A stretch of 64,000 nucleotides of DNA from Sipunculus nudus (taxonomy: Eukaryota; Annelida; Sipuncula; Golfingiida; Sipunculidae). The notes under the pieces were generated by a model. The model had not been told where the DNA came from. It saw only the letters and a list, made by a program, of their open reading frames with translations, and searched no databases. Both the position numbers and the translations under genes were made by a program. This document shows positions 46,834 to 58,289 of the stretch, piece after piece (positions within the stretch are counted from its first letter, which is position 1; each line of letters opens with the position of its first letter). The stretch spans positions 56,379,159 to 56,443,158 of the forward strand of contig CM049313.1 of the NCBI GenBank assembly GCA_026874595.1, written 5' to 3'.

Positions 46834-48364
46834 TGTGACAGGACAACGGGTTTGGTCTGTTGTCATGTCATTAATTTGTTTGCATTTGCCGTAGTTGTAG
46901 TCACTGGCGGCAAACGATGTCAGACTTAGCACCATGAGGTAGCGACGCAAGTGGCAAATAATGGTACTAGAGCCCTTGGTCCAATCACGTGACCCGCACA
47001 AGTTTCAAATATGGCGGAGTCGACAGGTTAGCTCTTCTAGCCGAAGTTTATGATGTCCGATTAACGCTTGTTAAGGATTTGTCAGCTCCAGCCAAGCTCA
47101 GTATCCGTTGGATAGATGTACTATGATATGAGATGATCAAGGTTTGTGATCTGATTCTTCTGTTTTCATGTGTAAATACCGTCGTAAACGGGTTGATCTT
47201 TCAAGATTTAATCCGAAATGCTGATGTCAGAATTGCTATGGAATTTTCCAGTAAATGCGCAATATAATTGAATATACTGTATCGCGGCAAATAGTTTTAA
47301 CATTTGTCCATCTGTTCGTCAGCGAAAGAAAACTTTATTTCTGTCATTATGTTGACATATTATAGCGTTTCATACATTTGATACACTGTGGACTGCTCCT
47401 ATTTTGTGTTACACCATAACCGTAAAATTGAGCTGTACTTATGCTTGAAGTGAAGCGCTACATTCGTTAGCTGACGAGGTATTTAGCTACTGCTTACTCC
47501 AGTTTATGTATAAACTAACATGATAAATGCCATTTGTCATTCGTTGATGTTTCTGTAAGACGTTTGTATTTCTATATTAATGTCTTGAGGCCCATTTATG
47601 ACTTAGTAGATTTTATGGCTCATTAGTTTTATATTGTTAGAATATAATTTCTTATTTGTGTTGCCACAGTAGACTCAAGTGTCCATATCAGTCTGGATGA
47701 GATGATCAGCATTGGTGGTGAACACAGTGGTTGAGCCAAGAGAGGGCACATGTAGGTAGCATTACTAGTAACTGAGATCTTATATGTAACAGGTTCAAGA
47801 TTACTTAACCGGGTGAACACTAAGTTTAATTTTGTAAGATTTTCTAATTGTTTTTATATTATATAGGTCCAGATGCAGCTATAGATGCTAGTATGCTGTG
47901 GAGTTCATTCCATTTAGATGCAACATTTAAATTGTTGTAGGAGTAATTTGATGTATAAACCGGAATCTTTTGTGTGCGGTTAGAACATTAATATGGTTTT
48001 TTGAACAGATGTTTATTCAATGTTTATAACATTTGTTTTTGTGAGAGAAGTGACAATATATGTGCATCGCTTGTCACAATGATCATCTTTATGAGATATC
48101 TGATATCTGTAATGTCTGAGTATAAGTGAACAAGTCTTAATTGGAGCAAGGTTTTCTCCATATCTCTTGATAATTGTCATTGCATAATTATATATATGTG
48201 TTAAGTTTGCCGAGCTGGTAACTTATGTTTTGTATTTTTTATGTATTTATACAGGTACCAGCCACCCTTTCTTACACCCTTTTTTGTTGTTATGTACAAG
48301 GGAAATTAAACGTTTTCCCAGGCAGAATCCGTCTTTGTGTGTTTGTTGACCCAGCCCGGTCACA
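46834..48364 (+). repeat. 3' LTR (1531 bp)
   Basis: Same length as the 5' LTR, with about ten single-base differences by eye (eight of them transitions) and no indel. It ends GTCACA at 48364, followed by the taag target duplication. Confidence 0.95.
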
Positions 48365-48368
48365 TAAG

Positions 48369-49317
48369 AATATGGAAAGCTAAGAGGAAAGGGGCACTCC
48401 TACTTGGTTATAGTAAAGTTCTGAATATATGATTGCAAACTAATACTCTGACAAGACTGTCATGAAGAAAAACAGTAAAAGTTTTGAGATACTGTGATGC
48501 ATATGAAAATTTACAGATGGACAGGCAAGTGGACAGAATGGACTAATACCTTTATTTCACTTTCAAGGGAATAATGCATTTAAGTTAATATAAGCCTATT
48601 TTTTCAAGCATATCCACTTTTTCCATTAAGAAGTATCCAGAGTGTAGCTCATATTGGGTCATATTATGCATACACATATATTTTATTATTTTTAAATCAT
48701 AAATGTTTAAACTGAATTTAAAAGAAAATAATGCCACAACATGGCATCTACAAGAATATTCCTTGAATCACTATTAAAAAGTTTTGCACATTGGAGTTTT
48801 CAGTACATGCTTAATTTTATTCACCAAAATTAAATAAAAGATTCAGTAAATTTGATAAAATAAATGAGGGACAAACAATATCATTGTGCTAATTACTATC
48901 CCAGTTTTCATTTATTGCTTGAATTAATAGTCAATTTCACACCTGGTGAAGTTTTTACTCTTCTGAAGTAAGGAATTGCTTATCTGATGGACACAATTAA
49001 ATGTACACTTTAATCATTGTAACCCTGGTGGTACAATACAAAATCTAAAATGTAGCATAGCCTAGAATAAGAATGAATCAAATACAGAAAATAATAACAT
49101 TCATCTAGTTTATGCACCATCTGGGGGGGGGGGGGAGTGCAGGGCAGAGGGGAAGCCTGCTAGTAGTGGGCAAGCTGAGCCAAGGCAAGCTGCCTGGGGT
49201 GTGTTACATAATGCAAGTAAAGGCTGTACTACTAGGTGGGATAGATGTAAACAACACTTGACATGGTGTATGAAAACGTGAATAAAAGCTATTCTTTCCA
49301 ATAAATTTCTTTGAAAT
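48369..49317. other. Intronic stretch, nothing recognised
   Basis: AT-rich; a 13-base poly-G at 49123-49135 followed by a purine-rich stretch. No gene seen. Confidence 0.5.
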
Positions 49318-50646
49318 TTCAGATTGTAAAAGATTAAATCCTTATGTATATATGCTGTGAAAATTAAATCAACAGTGATAAAGTTGGACAAAATTTAAGG
49401 TATTGATTTTTTATTTATGCAAATAACTTGAAAAAATTTGCAAAATTCAGATCTAATTTTGGGTAAACAATTGAATCTTGATTAAATAAAGTTATATTCC
49501 TGAAAAAAAGTCTCTAGGTTCAGCAATTCTCATGTTAGGTGAGTAAATATATTTCCTGAATTTTTTAAAAATTGCATTATATTTTGGCCCATAACTTCAA
49601 AATAATACCCAATACTGACCTAATTTTTGGTATGTTCATAGAAAATGTATGAAAGAATGTGAATACTAAATATGATCAAAAACAGATCAGTGGTTTTGAT
49701 ATTAGGCAACCTTGAAGTGTAACAATTGCTTTTTTATGGAAAACAGAGGTTTTTCCTTAATATCTCTAAGGAACGAAGTCAGTATGACCCAATTTTTGGT
49801 ATGGTAGGGGATTTTGGGGACATCTAAAATTGTGCCAGCAGCCTGGAGAGCATAGAAATGTGCACTAAATGACCTACAGTCATCAAAGTGGACTGCTAGA
49901 CAATGTAAGGGAATACAAGAAGAGCCTCCAAAAAAATTCAATAACTAGCCTAATTTTGCAGCTTTTATTTTCAAATTTCAGATTTTAACAGATTAAATCC
50001 TTATGTGTACATGCTGTGAAAATTAAATCCACAGTACTAAAATGAAAAAAACGTGCCATGGCCAAAGTTTGGCAAAATTTAAGGTACCAATTTTATATTT
50101 TTGCCAATATTTAAAAAAATTTAACAGATATTATCTAATTTTTGGTATACAATTAAATTTTGATTAATTAAAGTTGTATTACTGAAAAAAGTCCCTACCT
50201 TTAACACTTTTGGTCTTGAGTGACCAAATATCTTCCTGATTTTTTACAAAGTCCATTATGTTTGGGCCCATAACTTTTTTAAATTAAATAATACTGACTT
50301 AATTTCTGGCATGTACATCTGAATATATAGAGTAATATTTATGGTAAATACGAAGAAAACCAGATGAGTGGTTTTGATATTAGGCAGTCCTGAAGTGTAA
50401 AAATAGATATCTAATAAAAAATTGAGGTTTTTCCTTAATATCTCGAAGGAACGTAGTCCTATTGACCCAATTTTCGGCATGGTAGGAGATTTTGGGGACA
50501 TCTAACTGCCAAATTTCAGATTTGTAGGTCCAACGGTGTCGAAACGTGCCAGTCTTACAGACGGACAGACGGAAGGACAGACAGACGGACGGACGACGGA
50601 CAATGGACCACGACTATAGCTCAGATGACTAATAGTCAGCTGAGCT
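49318..50646 (+). repeat. Family D tandem array (about 660-bp units) with hairpin tail
   Basis: Two units start at about 49318 and 49976 (agattaaatccttatgt, gctgtgaaaattaaatc), each with ggcccataact, gtggttttgatattaggca and ggaacgaagtca phrases. The second ends in a gacagacgg-rich stretch and the hairpin at 50618-50646 (agctcagatgact, loop aat, agtcagctgagct), then aaaa. The element at 35930-36391 is a shorter relative. Confidence 0.8.
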
Positions 50647-50649
50647 AAA

Positions 50650-51425
50650 AATGGATAGGGGACTTCCTCTATTGGCAGGTGAACTTTATGTGCAAGATAA
50701 AAGGTTTGAGATGAAAAGTTTGGTTGAAAATGCATCCACAATCTTTTCAAAGATGTGTCCTGTGACCTTGACCTTTGACCTGATGTCCTCAAAATCAACA
50801 GAGGTCTAGCTTTATTGATGGGCCATATATAGGTCAAGTTTGAAATCCATATATCAGTCCAAGCTGGAATTTTAATCCTGGAACCTAATTTTTGGTCAGA
50901 TGGCTCCTGTGACCTTCACCTTTGACCTGGTGACCTAAATATGTATAGGGGTCTTCCTCTATTGGCAGGTGAACTTTATGTTCAAGATAAAAGGTCTGAA
51001 ATGAAAAGTTTGGCTGAAAATGCATCCACAATCTTCTCAAAGATGTGTGTCCTGTGACCTTGACCTTTGCCCTCATGACTTCAAAATCAATAGGATTTTT
51101 GTTTTATTGATGGGTCATATATAAGTCAAGTTTAAATTATCATCAGGAAATGAATTTTTGGACAGATGGCCTGTGACCGCCATGACCCCATTTTAAATAT
51201 TGAAATGGATAGGGGTCTTCCTCTATCGGCAGGTGAACTAAATGTGCAAGATAAAAGGTCTGAGATGGAAAGTTTGGCTTGGAATTACCTATATCTATAC
51301 AAATGTAAAGTTTGAAAAAGATCAGTGAAATATTTTTTGAGTTATCCCATTCACAAGATTTTTTCTGAGGCAGCGGCCGCGGGACCGTCGTGAAACCATA
51401 GTATCCTGACTTTGTCTGGGGATAC
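50650..51425 (+). repeat. Family C tandem array ending in a family A-type hairpin
   Basis: Units beginning cttcctctattggcaggtga lie at about 50663, 50953 and 51217 (periods 290 and 264). They carry gtgcaagataaaaggt, atgcatccacaatcttttc and gtgaccttgacctttg. The array ends with accatagtatcc ... ggggatacaat (51401-51425), the same type of terminal hairpin as at 38900-38929. Confidence 0.8.
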
Positions 51426-51429
51426 AATA

Positions 51430-52653
51430 AATTTGACAGGAAAGGTTAACATCCTCCATTACATGCTTATACCTTTTATTGCAAAATCACTGCAAATGGG
51501 AGAAAATAAGAAGTGGTACATTTGCTTCTCTAAATAAAGGACTAAACATAGCATAAATTCCAAACTACTTTGTGTCATGAATGCCCCAGGCAGGACAGGA
51601 ATACCCGTTAATTGTCTGCCTTAATGATATGAATCAGCACTTGTATTCAATTGTAAACTGACGACTCAGAGAGGTGTGAAATGGCTTACACAGCTGTATT
51701 ATACATGGTGGCACAAAACACTCTACTCATTATGGAAATGTGTGACTTTGTCCTCAGGCAGTCAACGGTGTCATAGTAAACTCAAAGCTTTACCATTTGA
51801 ACACTCCTTATACATATACCTGTACACAACCATGAAATTTTCTTGGCTGGCTTATGATTGCACTTGTTTTAGTTGTTAAATTCATAAAAATGTTTTGTCA
51901 CTCTTTTCCTTTTTGTTCAGATAATATATTTTAAGAATTGGGAAATGACAAAGCATATTTTAATAATAGGCTGCCGTGTTTTATTTATTTATTTTTTTCA
52001 ATTTTGGTGCAATTCATGCAGTCTTGAGATCTCACTGTTTCAGTCCTTTTGTCATCACATTAAAATTACAGAAAATACCTAAGCATAAAGGTGCATAAAC
52101 AAAACAGACTGTACAATTGTGGCCATGATGGTTTCTAGATGGGTCTGTAATTTGATAGGGCTTTAGCTGTCATAGGCATCGTTCATCACTGTGAATTTGA
52201 GAAAGATCAAGCATATTCCCTTGGAGATATTGCGTGTGAAAGAAAATAACTGATTGCATCCTGGTGGCCATATTGGAATTTGGACAGGTCTGGAATTCAA
52301 AAGGTATGGAGCCCTCATTAACACCAATCATCCATGAGAATTCCAGAAAGCTCAAGCATCTTCTTGTTGGGATATTGCATGCAAAAGAAGGGTCACTGGT
52401 TGATGTATGGACAGAAGGAAGTATGGACAATGCAATCACTATAAGGCACCTATTTTTAAAACAGGGCCCTATTAATGTTATTCTTCCAGTAATTAGGTTC
52501 AGTTTATGCAAAATCTATATTAATACATTTTATAGGCTGTTCTGTTATATGATAATATGGAATACATTTGCTAGACCAAAAGTGACTGGCTTGATTTATG
52601 ATGTGTTATTTTGCCAAAGAAAAGAAAACATATGTAACAGAAGATATGCTTAC
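51430..52653. other. Intronic stretch, no gene recognised
   Basis: No supported feature. Two phrases with agaaagatcaagcat and agctcaagcatctt (52200-52400) hint at a diverged repeat. Confidence 0.5.
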
Positions 52654-52768
52654 CTTTAGGTTTTTCTTGGCTTTGTTGAGCAGATTTCTTGTTCATATCC
52701 ACTCCTTCTGGGAAGTAAAGTCTCTCTGGAGAGAAACTAGCAGTAGGAGAGAGGCTCCCTGTCTTAGG
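52654..52768 (-). CDS. PDZ-scaffold gene exon, Ser/Pro/Lys-rich linker
   Basis: A 115-nt exon between acceptor tcttacag and donor gtaagc on the minus strand. It enters in phase 0 directly after the PDZ domain exon and leaves one base over. It encodes PKTGSLSPTASFSPERLYFP followed by a Lys/Gln-rich stretch ending KPK. SP motifs suggest proline-directed phosphorylation sites (inference). It is a flexible linker after the PDZ domain with no fold of its own. Confidence 0.8.
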
Positions 52769-53589
52769 CTGTAAGAATGACAACATATGAGTTAAACACT
52801 TAATAACAGACCTAGCAGTCACGGATCGGTGATACTGAATGAAGTGTCTGGTAGCGTGTTTTGCTGACTGTTTTTTTACACAACTCCAGAATTCAAGAGA
52901 CTTGTAGATCAAGCTATCTTGTACTAATTCATGTGTGAATGATAAATTTTTGTCACGGGAGAGTTTCCTGGAGAAACTCACATGTCAAACAACTACTGAT
53001 TACAGTTTTCTGTGAGTGTTCCCTGGTAAAATAAATGTATATTTGACATAGATGTACTACTGTGAGCATTTTAGGTGATAAATTAAGTTTTTTTTTCAAA
53101 TTTATGTTCAGAATATCACTTTCTTATATAAACTATACCAGGGAAGTATATACCTATGGTGACTTATCATACATATATTACTGATACACACATGACATAT
53201 CTATGGCATTCAGGCAAAATGTATAAAGTGAAAATGATTGACTGCAATATCATGAATATATAAGGAAAGGTTATAAAATATAAAAATAAAGTTGTTATGC
53301 AGGATAAGTCACTTCCTCTGCTTGTTTAACTTGACTGCATACAAAATTAACACAGGTCAACCAAGTGTGTAATCATGCATGTCCTCTATTAAATCTTTAT
53401 TATAGCACAATTGTTGCATTTGACCCAAGATGCATATTTTATATAACTTTCTTATCAATTTTCTTTTCTGCCCTATCAATTGTATTATTAATTTCATTCA
53501 TTAACCTGTATGCTATTGTATTATACTGGAACAATAACATCTGTATCCTCAAATGTAACTAACTGAATGCATGATATAATATTTCTTAC
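52769..53589 (-). other. Predicted intron, 821 bp
   Basis: It runs from donor gtaaga after the PDZ exon to acceptor tcttacag. AT-rich; nothing else seen. Confidence 0.75.
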
Positions 53590-53728
53590 TGGTGGTTGAA
53601 CAAGCCAGAATCTTCTGACAGTCAGAACCACAGGACCAGGCTGGAGCTGTCCAAACACCTGTGCTGCCACCTGTCTGGTGACTCCAAGAAGCACATTCTT
53701 GTTAACCTGAATGATTTCATCACCAAGG
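53590..53728 (-). CDS. PDZ domain exon, C-terminal half
   Basis: A 139-nt exon with acceptor ttattgcag and donor gtaaga. Its first base completes a split His codon. It encodes LGDEIIQVNKNVLLGVTRQ, then VAAQVFGQLQPGPVVLTVRR and a FWLVQPP end: the GDEIIxVN strand, the alpha-B helix and the last beta strand of a PDZ domain. The residue at the first turn of the alpha-B helix appears to be Arg or a neighbour rather than the His of class I domains, so peptide preference is probably not classic class I (inference). PDZ domains bind C-terminal peptides in membrane-associated scaffolds. Confidence 0.92.
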
Positions 53729-55183
53729 CTGCAATAATAAAAGATGAAAAATCTTTTAAATGAGGAAAACATCACACAAAGATGATGGACCTTTGGTCCA
53801 AGCACAGTCTTTAACTGGGCTTGTATTCATGTTAACAAAAGACCTATGGCCAAGTTTTGAAAACAGTGGTTCCACTAATATCTAGATTTGTATTACACCA
53901 GCAGTTATACACTGCAGTCATTCTGTATATCCTTCAATTTAACCGCTGCTTTGAATAGCAAGATTCGATGAGTTTCACCACCAGGGCTGGCACAGGAATT
54001 GTAATCTAACCAATGAGAGCATGGTATTATATTTGTGCATCCTAATCAAAGTTTGAATCTGCTCTTGTTGGCTTATTCTAGGTCCTGTGGTTTTCAGACA
54101 AGGCAAGGCAAAACAAGGCAGCAGTTAAAGCGAAGGAGATCTGGAATGACTGCGTATGTAACAGCTGTGGAAGAAGTGTAGACTAGTGTAATCTCCAGAG
54201 CTCTGATATCATATTTCAATAATGTTTGCATCAATTAATATATTACAAGATAATTATCTTTCTAAGTGTGCAAGTTATAATATATAATTATAATAATTTA
54301 TAATAATATATATGTATAAATATAACATTTATTAATAAATATATAATAATTTAGCAAATTGAAGGAGAGATCACCTGAGGCGCAAGATTAGAAAGGTGAG
54401 TAGTAACAGACTTTAGAAAATTTTCAATGAATAATTACACATATTTGTTAATTAACAAACTTGATTGTTGTTGACTTAACTACTTTTATAAACTATATTT
54501 TTTAAGAAAGTTACTGGATTTACTGTGTGCTTCTTAATATCATTGGGATCAAAAGTAGAAATGTTTGTAAGGCCAGATATATTATTATCATTATTTATTA
54601 TAATTCTTTGAACACAAATGGTTGTAGAAGATGTTTCTTTAACAAATGTAGTGGGATCCTACATGAAAATATTAGAGTAGAATCTATTATTATTCATAAT
54701 ATGCCAAGAGCAAATAAATGATTCTTATATGGAGCATCTTTAATGACATCAGTGATGACTTACTTATATAAATATACTCTGATAAGAAATACATCACATC
54801 TCATATAATTCAAATAATTAGAACACCTGAATATAAACAATACTTTTTTTCCCCTTACTAGAACTTGAATATAATATTATATAACATTATTATAGTTTAT
54901 GTTTAAGTCACTGAGGTTGAGGCATTAATGTAAATTAAAAAAAATAAGTCAAAGCAACTTGATCATCAATTCCTAACATCACCATGAACATCTAATCTAC
55001 CTAAAAAATTTCATGACCTCTCAAATACCTATTTACCAACTATTATCTAATTATTTTGTCATTAACTGGAGCTGAATAACATATTAGTGCAAGCTGAAGA
55101 CACCTTTATTGTTATGCAACGTTTTATTGTTGGTCTGGAGCCTGCAGTAAGGTTGATAACCATGGATGGTGGGTGACACTTAC
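53729..55183 (-). other. Predicted intron, 1455 bp
   Basis: Bounded by donor gtaagt and acceptor ttattgcag. Very AT-rich; no other feature supported. Confidence 0.75.
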
Positions 55184-55298
55184 TGCAGGGAGCCTTCCTT
55201 CTCAGCAGGTGATCCTGGTGCGATGGCAATGACGAAAAGACCAAGCTGGGCTTCATCCACTTCACTCGAAGCAACACCAACACCCAGGTCATGGTCAC
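55184..55298 (-). CDS. PDZ domain exon, middle part
   Basis: A 115-nt exon with acceptor tttgtgaag and donor gtaagt. It encodes DHDLGVGVASSEVDEAQLGL, then FVIAIAPGSPAEKEGSL, the carboxylate-binding loop (LGVGV in place of GLGF), the second and third strands and the PGSPAEKEG turn typical of PDZ domains. It begins with two bases of a Gly codon and ends with two bases of a His codon, both completed by neighbours. The wording resembles PDZ domains of the neurabin/PTPN13 kind, but I do not assign an orthologue. Confidence 0.92.
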
Positions 55299-55813
55299 CT
55301 TCACAAATAAAATGATAAAATAACAAACCAAATTTAATGAAACTTTAAATTTTTATTGACTTTAGTTGGGTTCCTCTTTTATCAGATGTAATGCATGTTT
55401 TTGAATATGACTGTTAGAAAAATAACTAAAATTTTGTTAAACCTAATGGCTGCATAAAATTTGTAATAGTATAAGGAATATATGTGAGATTTAATTAAGA
55501 TTATTTTAATTGTTTAAGTACATGATGATAGTCTGTAAGTGGCAGAGTTTATCAACTGAGTAAGAATAAAAATTGAACACTTCTCTTTCACTTGTTTTTC
55601 TTTCATTTGACATTTTCTTGATACAGGAATGGAAATAATCCCCAAATCATTGCTACATTGCAAGAAACTGCAATAAATCTTAATTGGTATTCAGTTGTTG
55701 GCAATGAAGTTTTTAAACCAATTAGCTTAATTAACTTAGATATTCATTTTCTTTTGCAGAAATGCTCTATGAATAGGAAATAGTTAAAAAAATAAGACTT
55801 ACTAATAACTTAC
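55299..55813 (-). other. Predicted intron, 515 bp
   Basis: Between donor gtaagt and acceptor ttgtgaag on the minus strand. No feature inside. Confidence 0.75.
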
Positions 55814-55863
55814 CTTTCTGCAAGGTCACTGTAAATATATGTTCTACTGGTGTTGGTATTGGC
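55814..55863 (-). CDS. PDZ domain exon, first beta strand
   Basis: A 50-nt exon between acceptor tatttacag and donor gtaagt. It encodes PIPTPVEHIFTVTLQK and the first base of a Gly codon. EHIFTVTLQKGDHDLGVGV across the junction is the usual start of a PDZ domain (first strand, then the binding loop). The exon's first base belongs to a codon split with an upstream exon I could not find, which must end with two bases of a codon. Confidence 0.88.
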
Positions 55864-56999
55864 CTGTAAATACAATAATATATTACACAAAAATGGAAGA
55901 AGATTTATTATATATGGCCATTAAATACAAATTCTTTTGTTTCTTTTGTGACATATGTGTAGCAGGTTCAACTTAACTGTTAGGCTATAGTTCTTTGTTC
56001 TGGGCCCTGAGTTTCTGGGATGAATTCAAAAGCTTAGATCACAGGGAAGGGAATGTCATACACACACCAAATTTTACACATACAACCTATCCTATATATA
56101 TTTAAAGTATCTACTGTCTTTTCATATCTAGATTTTATAATTTCTCAGTATTTTAAATGATTATGCTTTTTCCAGGAATAAGTTATGGATTATTTGTAAT
56201 ATCCATTAGTCCTTGAATGTTCTGCTTTTAAATTTGAGATACATAAACATAAACCAGATTACATTAAGTATTGTAAGTTTTATGAGTTTCAATCAAGTAG
56301 TTCAGATGATATATATAATTATTTGTTTTTCGAAAACACAGCTTTATGTTATTAGGTTAGCCCTGTGGCCCTTAGCAGGGGGTGCTTCGTTCAGGTCCGC
56401 ACAGGACTTATTTAATGACCCGTCCTGCTGGGCAGAGCAAGAGTCCAGCTATCTGTATCTGACAAGTCAACATTAAATGTGATCAACAGCCAGCCTGTCT
56501 TCTTTGTGTATAGAATACAGCCCATGCTACATATGTATTGCTATGTTTGACATGGCTTATTTTCCATTCTAATGACCCATGGTTAAAAGATGTACAGAGA
56601 TTGTCTTTGATAAAAAAAACGATTTAACAGTCATACACATAATTAAATACCAATATGGGACATTTCTTAGTTATACTTGAATACTTCAAGTTTTATGACA
56701 AATGACACAAATACTTCAGATTATACACTGTGTTACAAGAGCAGATCCAGGATTTAGGAAAAGGAGGAGTCCAACCCAGGAGGACTAATGACAAAACTGA
56801 AAAAAAAATTCCCAAAGTTTGGAAAAGGAAGGGTCCAGTCTGCAAAAACCTGGTCTGAAACCCTTAAACAAGGCCTACAGGCCTAATGCGAACCTGTGTT
56901 TTGGGAATTACACCAGGTATAATGCTTCAATGCTGGACCATTACTTTTCATGTATATGAACAATGCAAGTACTAAACATTTTGAATAAGAATCAATTAC
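55864..56999. other. Upstream intron segment; half of an hAT-type MITE
   Basis: No further exon of the gene is convincing here. Bases 56745-56850 (agatccaggatttaggaaaagg and ggaagggtccag) resemble one half of the MITE at 4977-5116. A CG-richer patch at 56360-56470 has no identified function. Confidence 0.45.
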
Positions 57000-57400
57000 A
57001 CAAACATCACTGCTGAAATTCTGGCATGGGTGCACACAACACAAAAACGATTGTAGCTGGCACCACCACTCTTGTATACTTGAAGCTATCAGAGATATAC
57101 ACATATGCCAATTTTCAGACTGATATATCAAACCCCTCCTGAGAAATAAGCAGGGACACACATTATGCAAAAATTATTGTAGGTGGCACTACCAGTCTTG
57201 TATACGACAAAGCTATTCAATATGTATAAATATGCCCAATTTCAGGCTGATATATCAAATTCCTCTGTAGAAATAAGCAGGCACATACACTGTGCAAAAG
57301 TCAATGTAGGTGGCACCACCTGTCTTGTAAATGAGAATACCATCAAAGACACATAGACAGGTTAAAATATCAGTCCAATACATCAAACTTCCCCAGAGTT
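57000..57400 (+). repeat. Diverged 130-bp tandem units with ggtggcaccacc cores
   Basis: Cores gctggcaccaccactcttgta, aggtggcactaccagtcttgta and aggtggcaccacctgtcttgta lie at about 57057, 57181 and 57308, each followed by a tcaggctgatatatcaaa-type phrase. These are single half-units of the family A/F type, not dimerised. Confidence 0.75.
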
Positions 57401-57469
57401 TGATGCACTGGGCTGACAAGGCTTAGGTGAGTAAGGCAGTTGCCCCCCGAGTGACCTGTGACAAATTGC

Positions 57470-57735
57470 TGCCTCAAGCTACTGCACTGAGTGAACTCTT
57501 GACCTGCAAATGGCTAGACTGAGTGAACTTTTGACCTGTACCTGGCTGCAATGAGTGAACTCTTTACCTGTTGCATAATCTGACACAGTTGGCAGTCTGC
57601 CAAAGCTATAAATAGATTCAGGCTGAACTTTGGTGCCAAATATGATACAGTGAGCAGTCTGCCAAAGCTATAAATAGAATACAGCTACTGCACTGAGTGA
57701 ACTCTTGACCTATACCTGGCTGCACTTCTTCCAAT
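57470..57735. repeat. Short interspersed degenerate tandem repeats
   Basis: Phrases of the type actgagtgaactcttgacctg occur four times between 57484 and 57710, and gcagtctgccaaagctataaatag occurs twice (57591 and 57653). Period is irregular. Confidence 0.7.
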
Positions 57736-58289
57736 CCTGGCACTGTGCCAAAACTATTTATAGAGCTGACATCATTTTGGCTAATGGCCAACATCAAGGC
57801 ACTGGAAATCTGCCAATGGTAAACCAAATGCTGCCATCTGAACACAAATGTGGCCCCTACTTGAAATAACTTTGAAATTTATTTTCCCAATACAAAATGC
57901 TTTTCAGCTGACTTTTTTTTTTTAAATCAGGAATATATGTAAAATTATTATGGATGCATACTGAATGCAAAATTAAAATACAGATATATCTCATTGATGG
58001 CAAATTCCTGAATTAAGTGGAGTGGGGATACCAATAATTTATAATCCATGTACAGTTGTCTTTGTATTGCCACAGAGAGCTGAATATCCATGATTGTAAC
58101 ATTGCCTGGTATGATGAATAACTTAAATCATAAATCTAAATTTTTTAAAAGCTTTTAAAAAAACTTTCTTGTCAATATTAACCAAAGATAACCTGAAATC
58201 TAAATGTCTAGTGGCATGATGTAATAGATGCTGATAAAATGGTGCCAGGCTAGATGTAACAGCATCACACAGCTAACATATATGGTAAA

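Larger units (their letters stand above)
39451..48364 (+). mobile_element. Full-length Ty3/gypsy LTR retrotransposon, 8914 bp
   Basis: It has two 1531-bp LTRs with TGTGAC...GTCACA ends, a primer site complementary to tRNA-Leu, gag with a zinc knuckle, then protease, reverse transcriptase, RNase H and integrase in Ty3/gypsy order, and a purine-rich tract just before the 3' LTR. A 4-bp target duplication, taag, flanks it (39447-39450 and 48365-48368; 5 bp ataag if the terminal A is shared). The two LTRs differ at about ten positions by eye, so insertion was recent. Yet pol carries an in-frame TGA, a +1 frame change, an in-frame TAG and an 11-bp net loss in integrase. The copy looks non-autonomous unless these are assembly errors. 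It is antisense within an intron of the PDZ gene. Confidence 0.95.
31795..52653 (-). other. Predicted intron of the PDZ-scaffold gene, about 20.9 kb
   Basis: It spans from the donor after exon 52654-52768 (gtaagc) to the microexon acceptor. It contains the full-length LTR retrotransposon, inserted antisense to the gene, and several hairpin-tailed repeat elements, listed separately. Confidence 0.7.
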
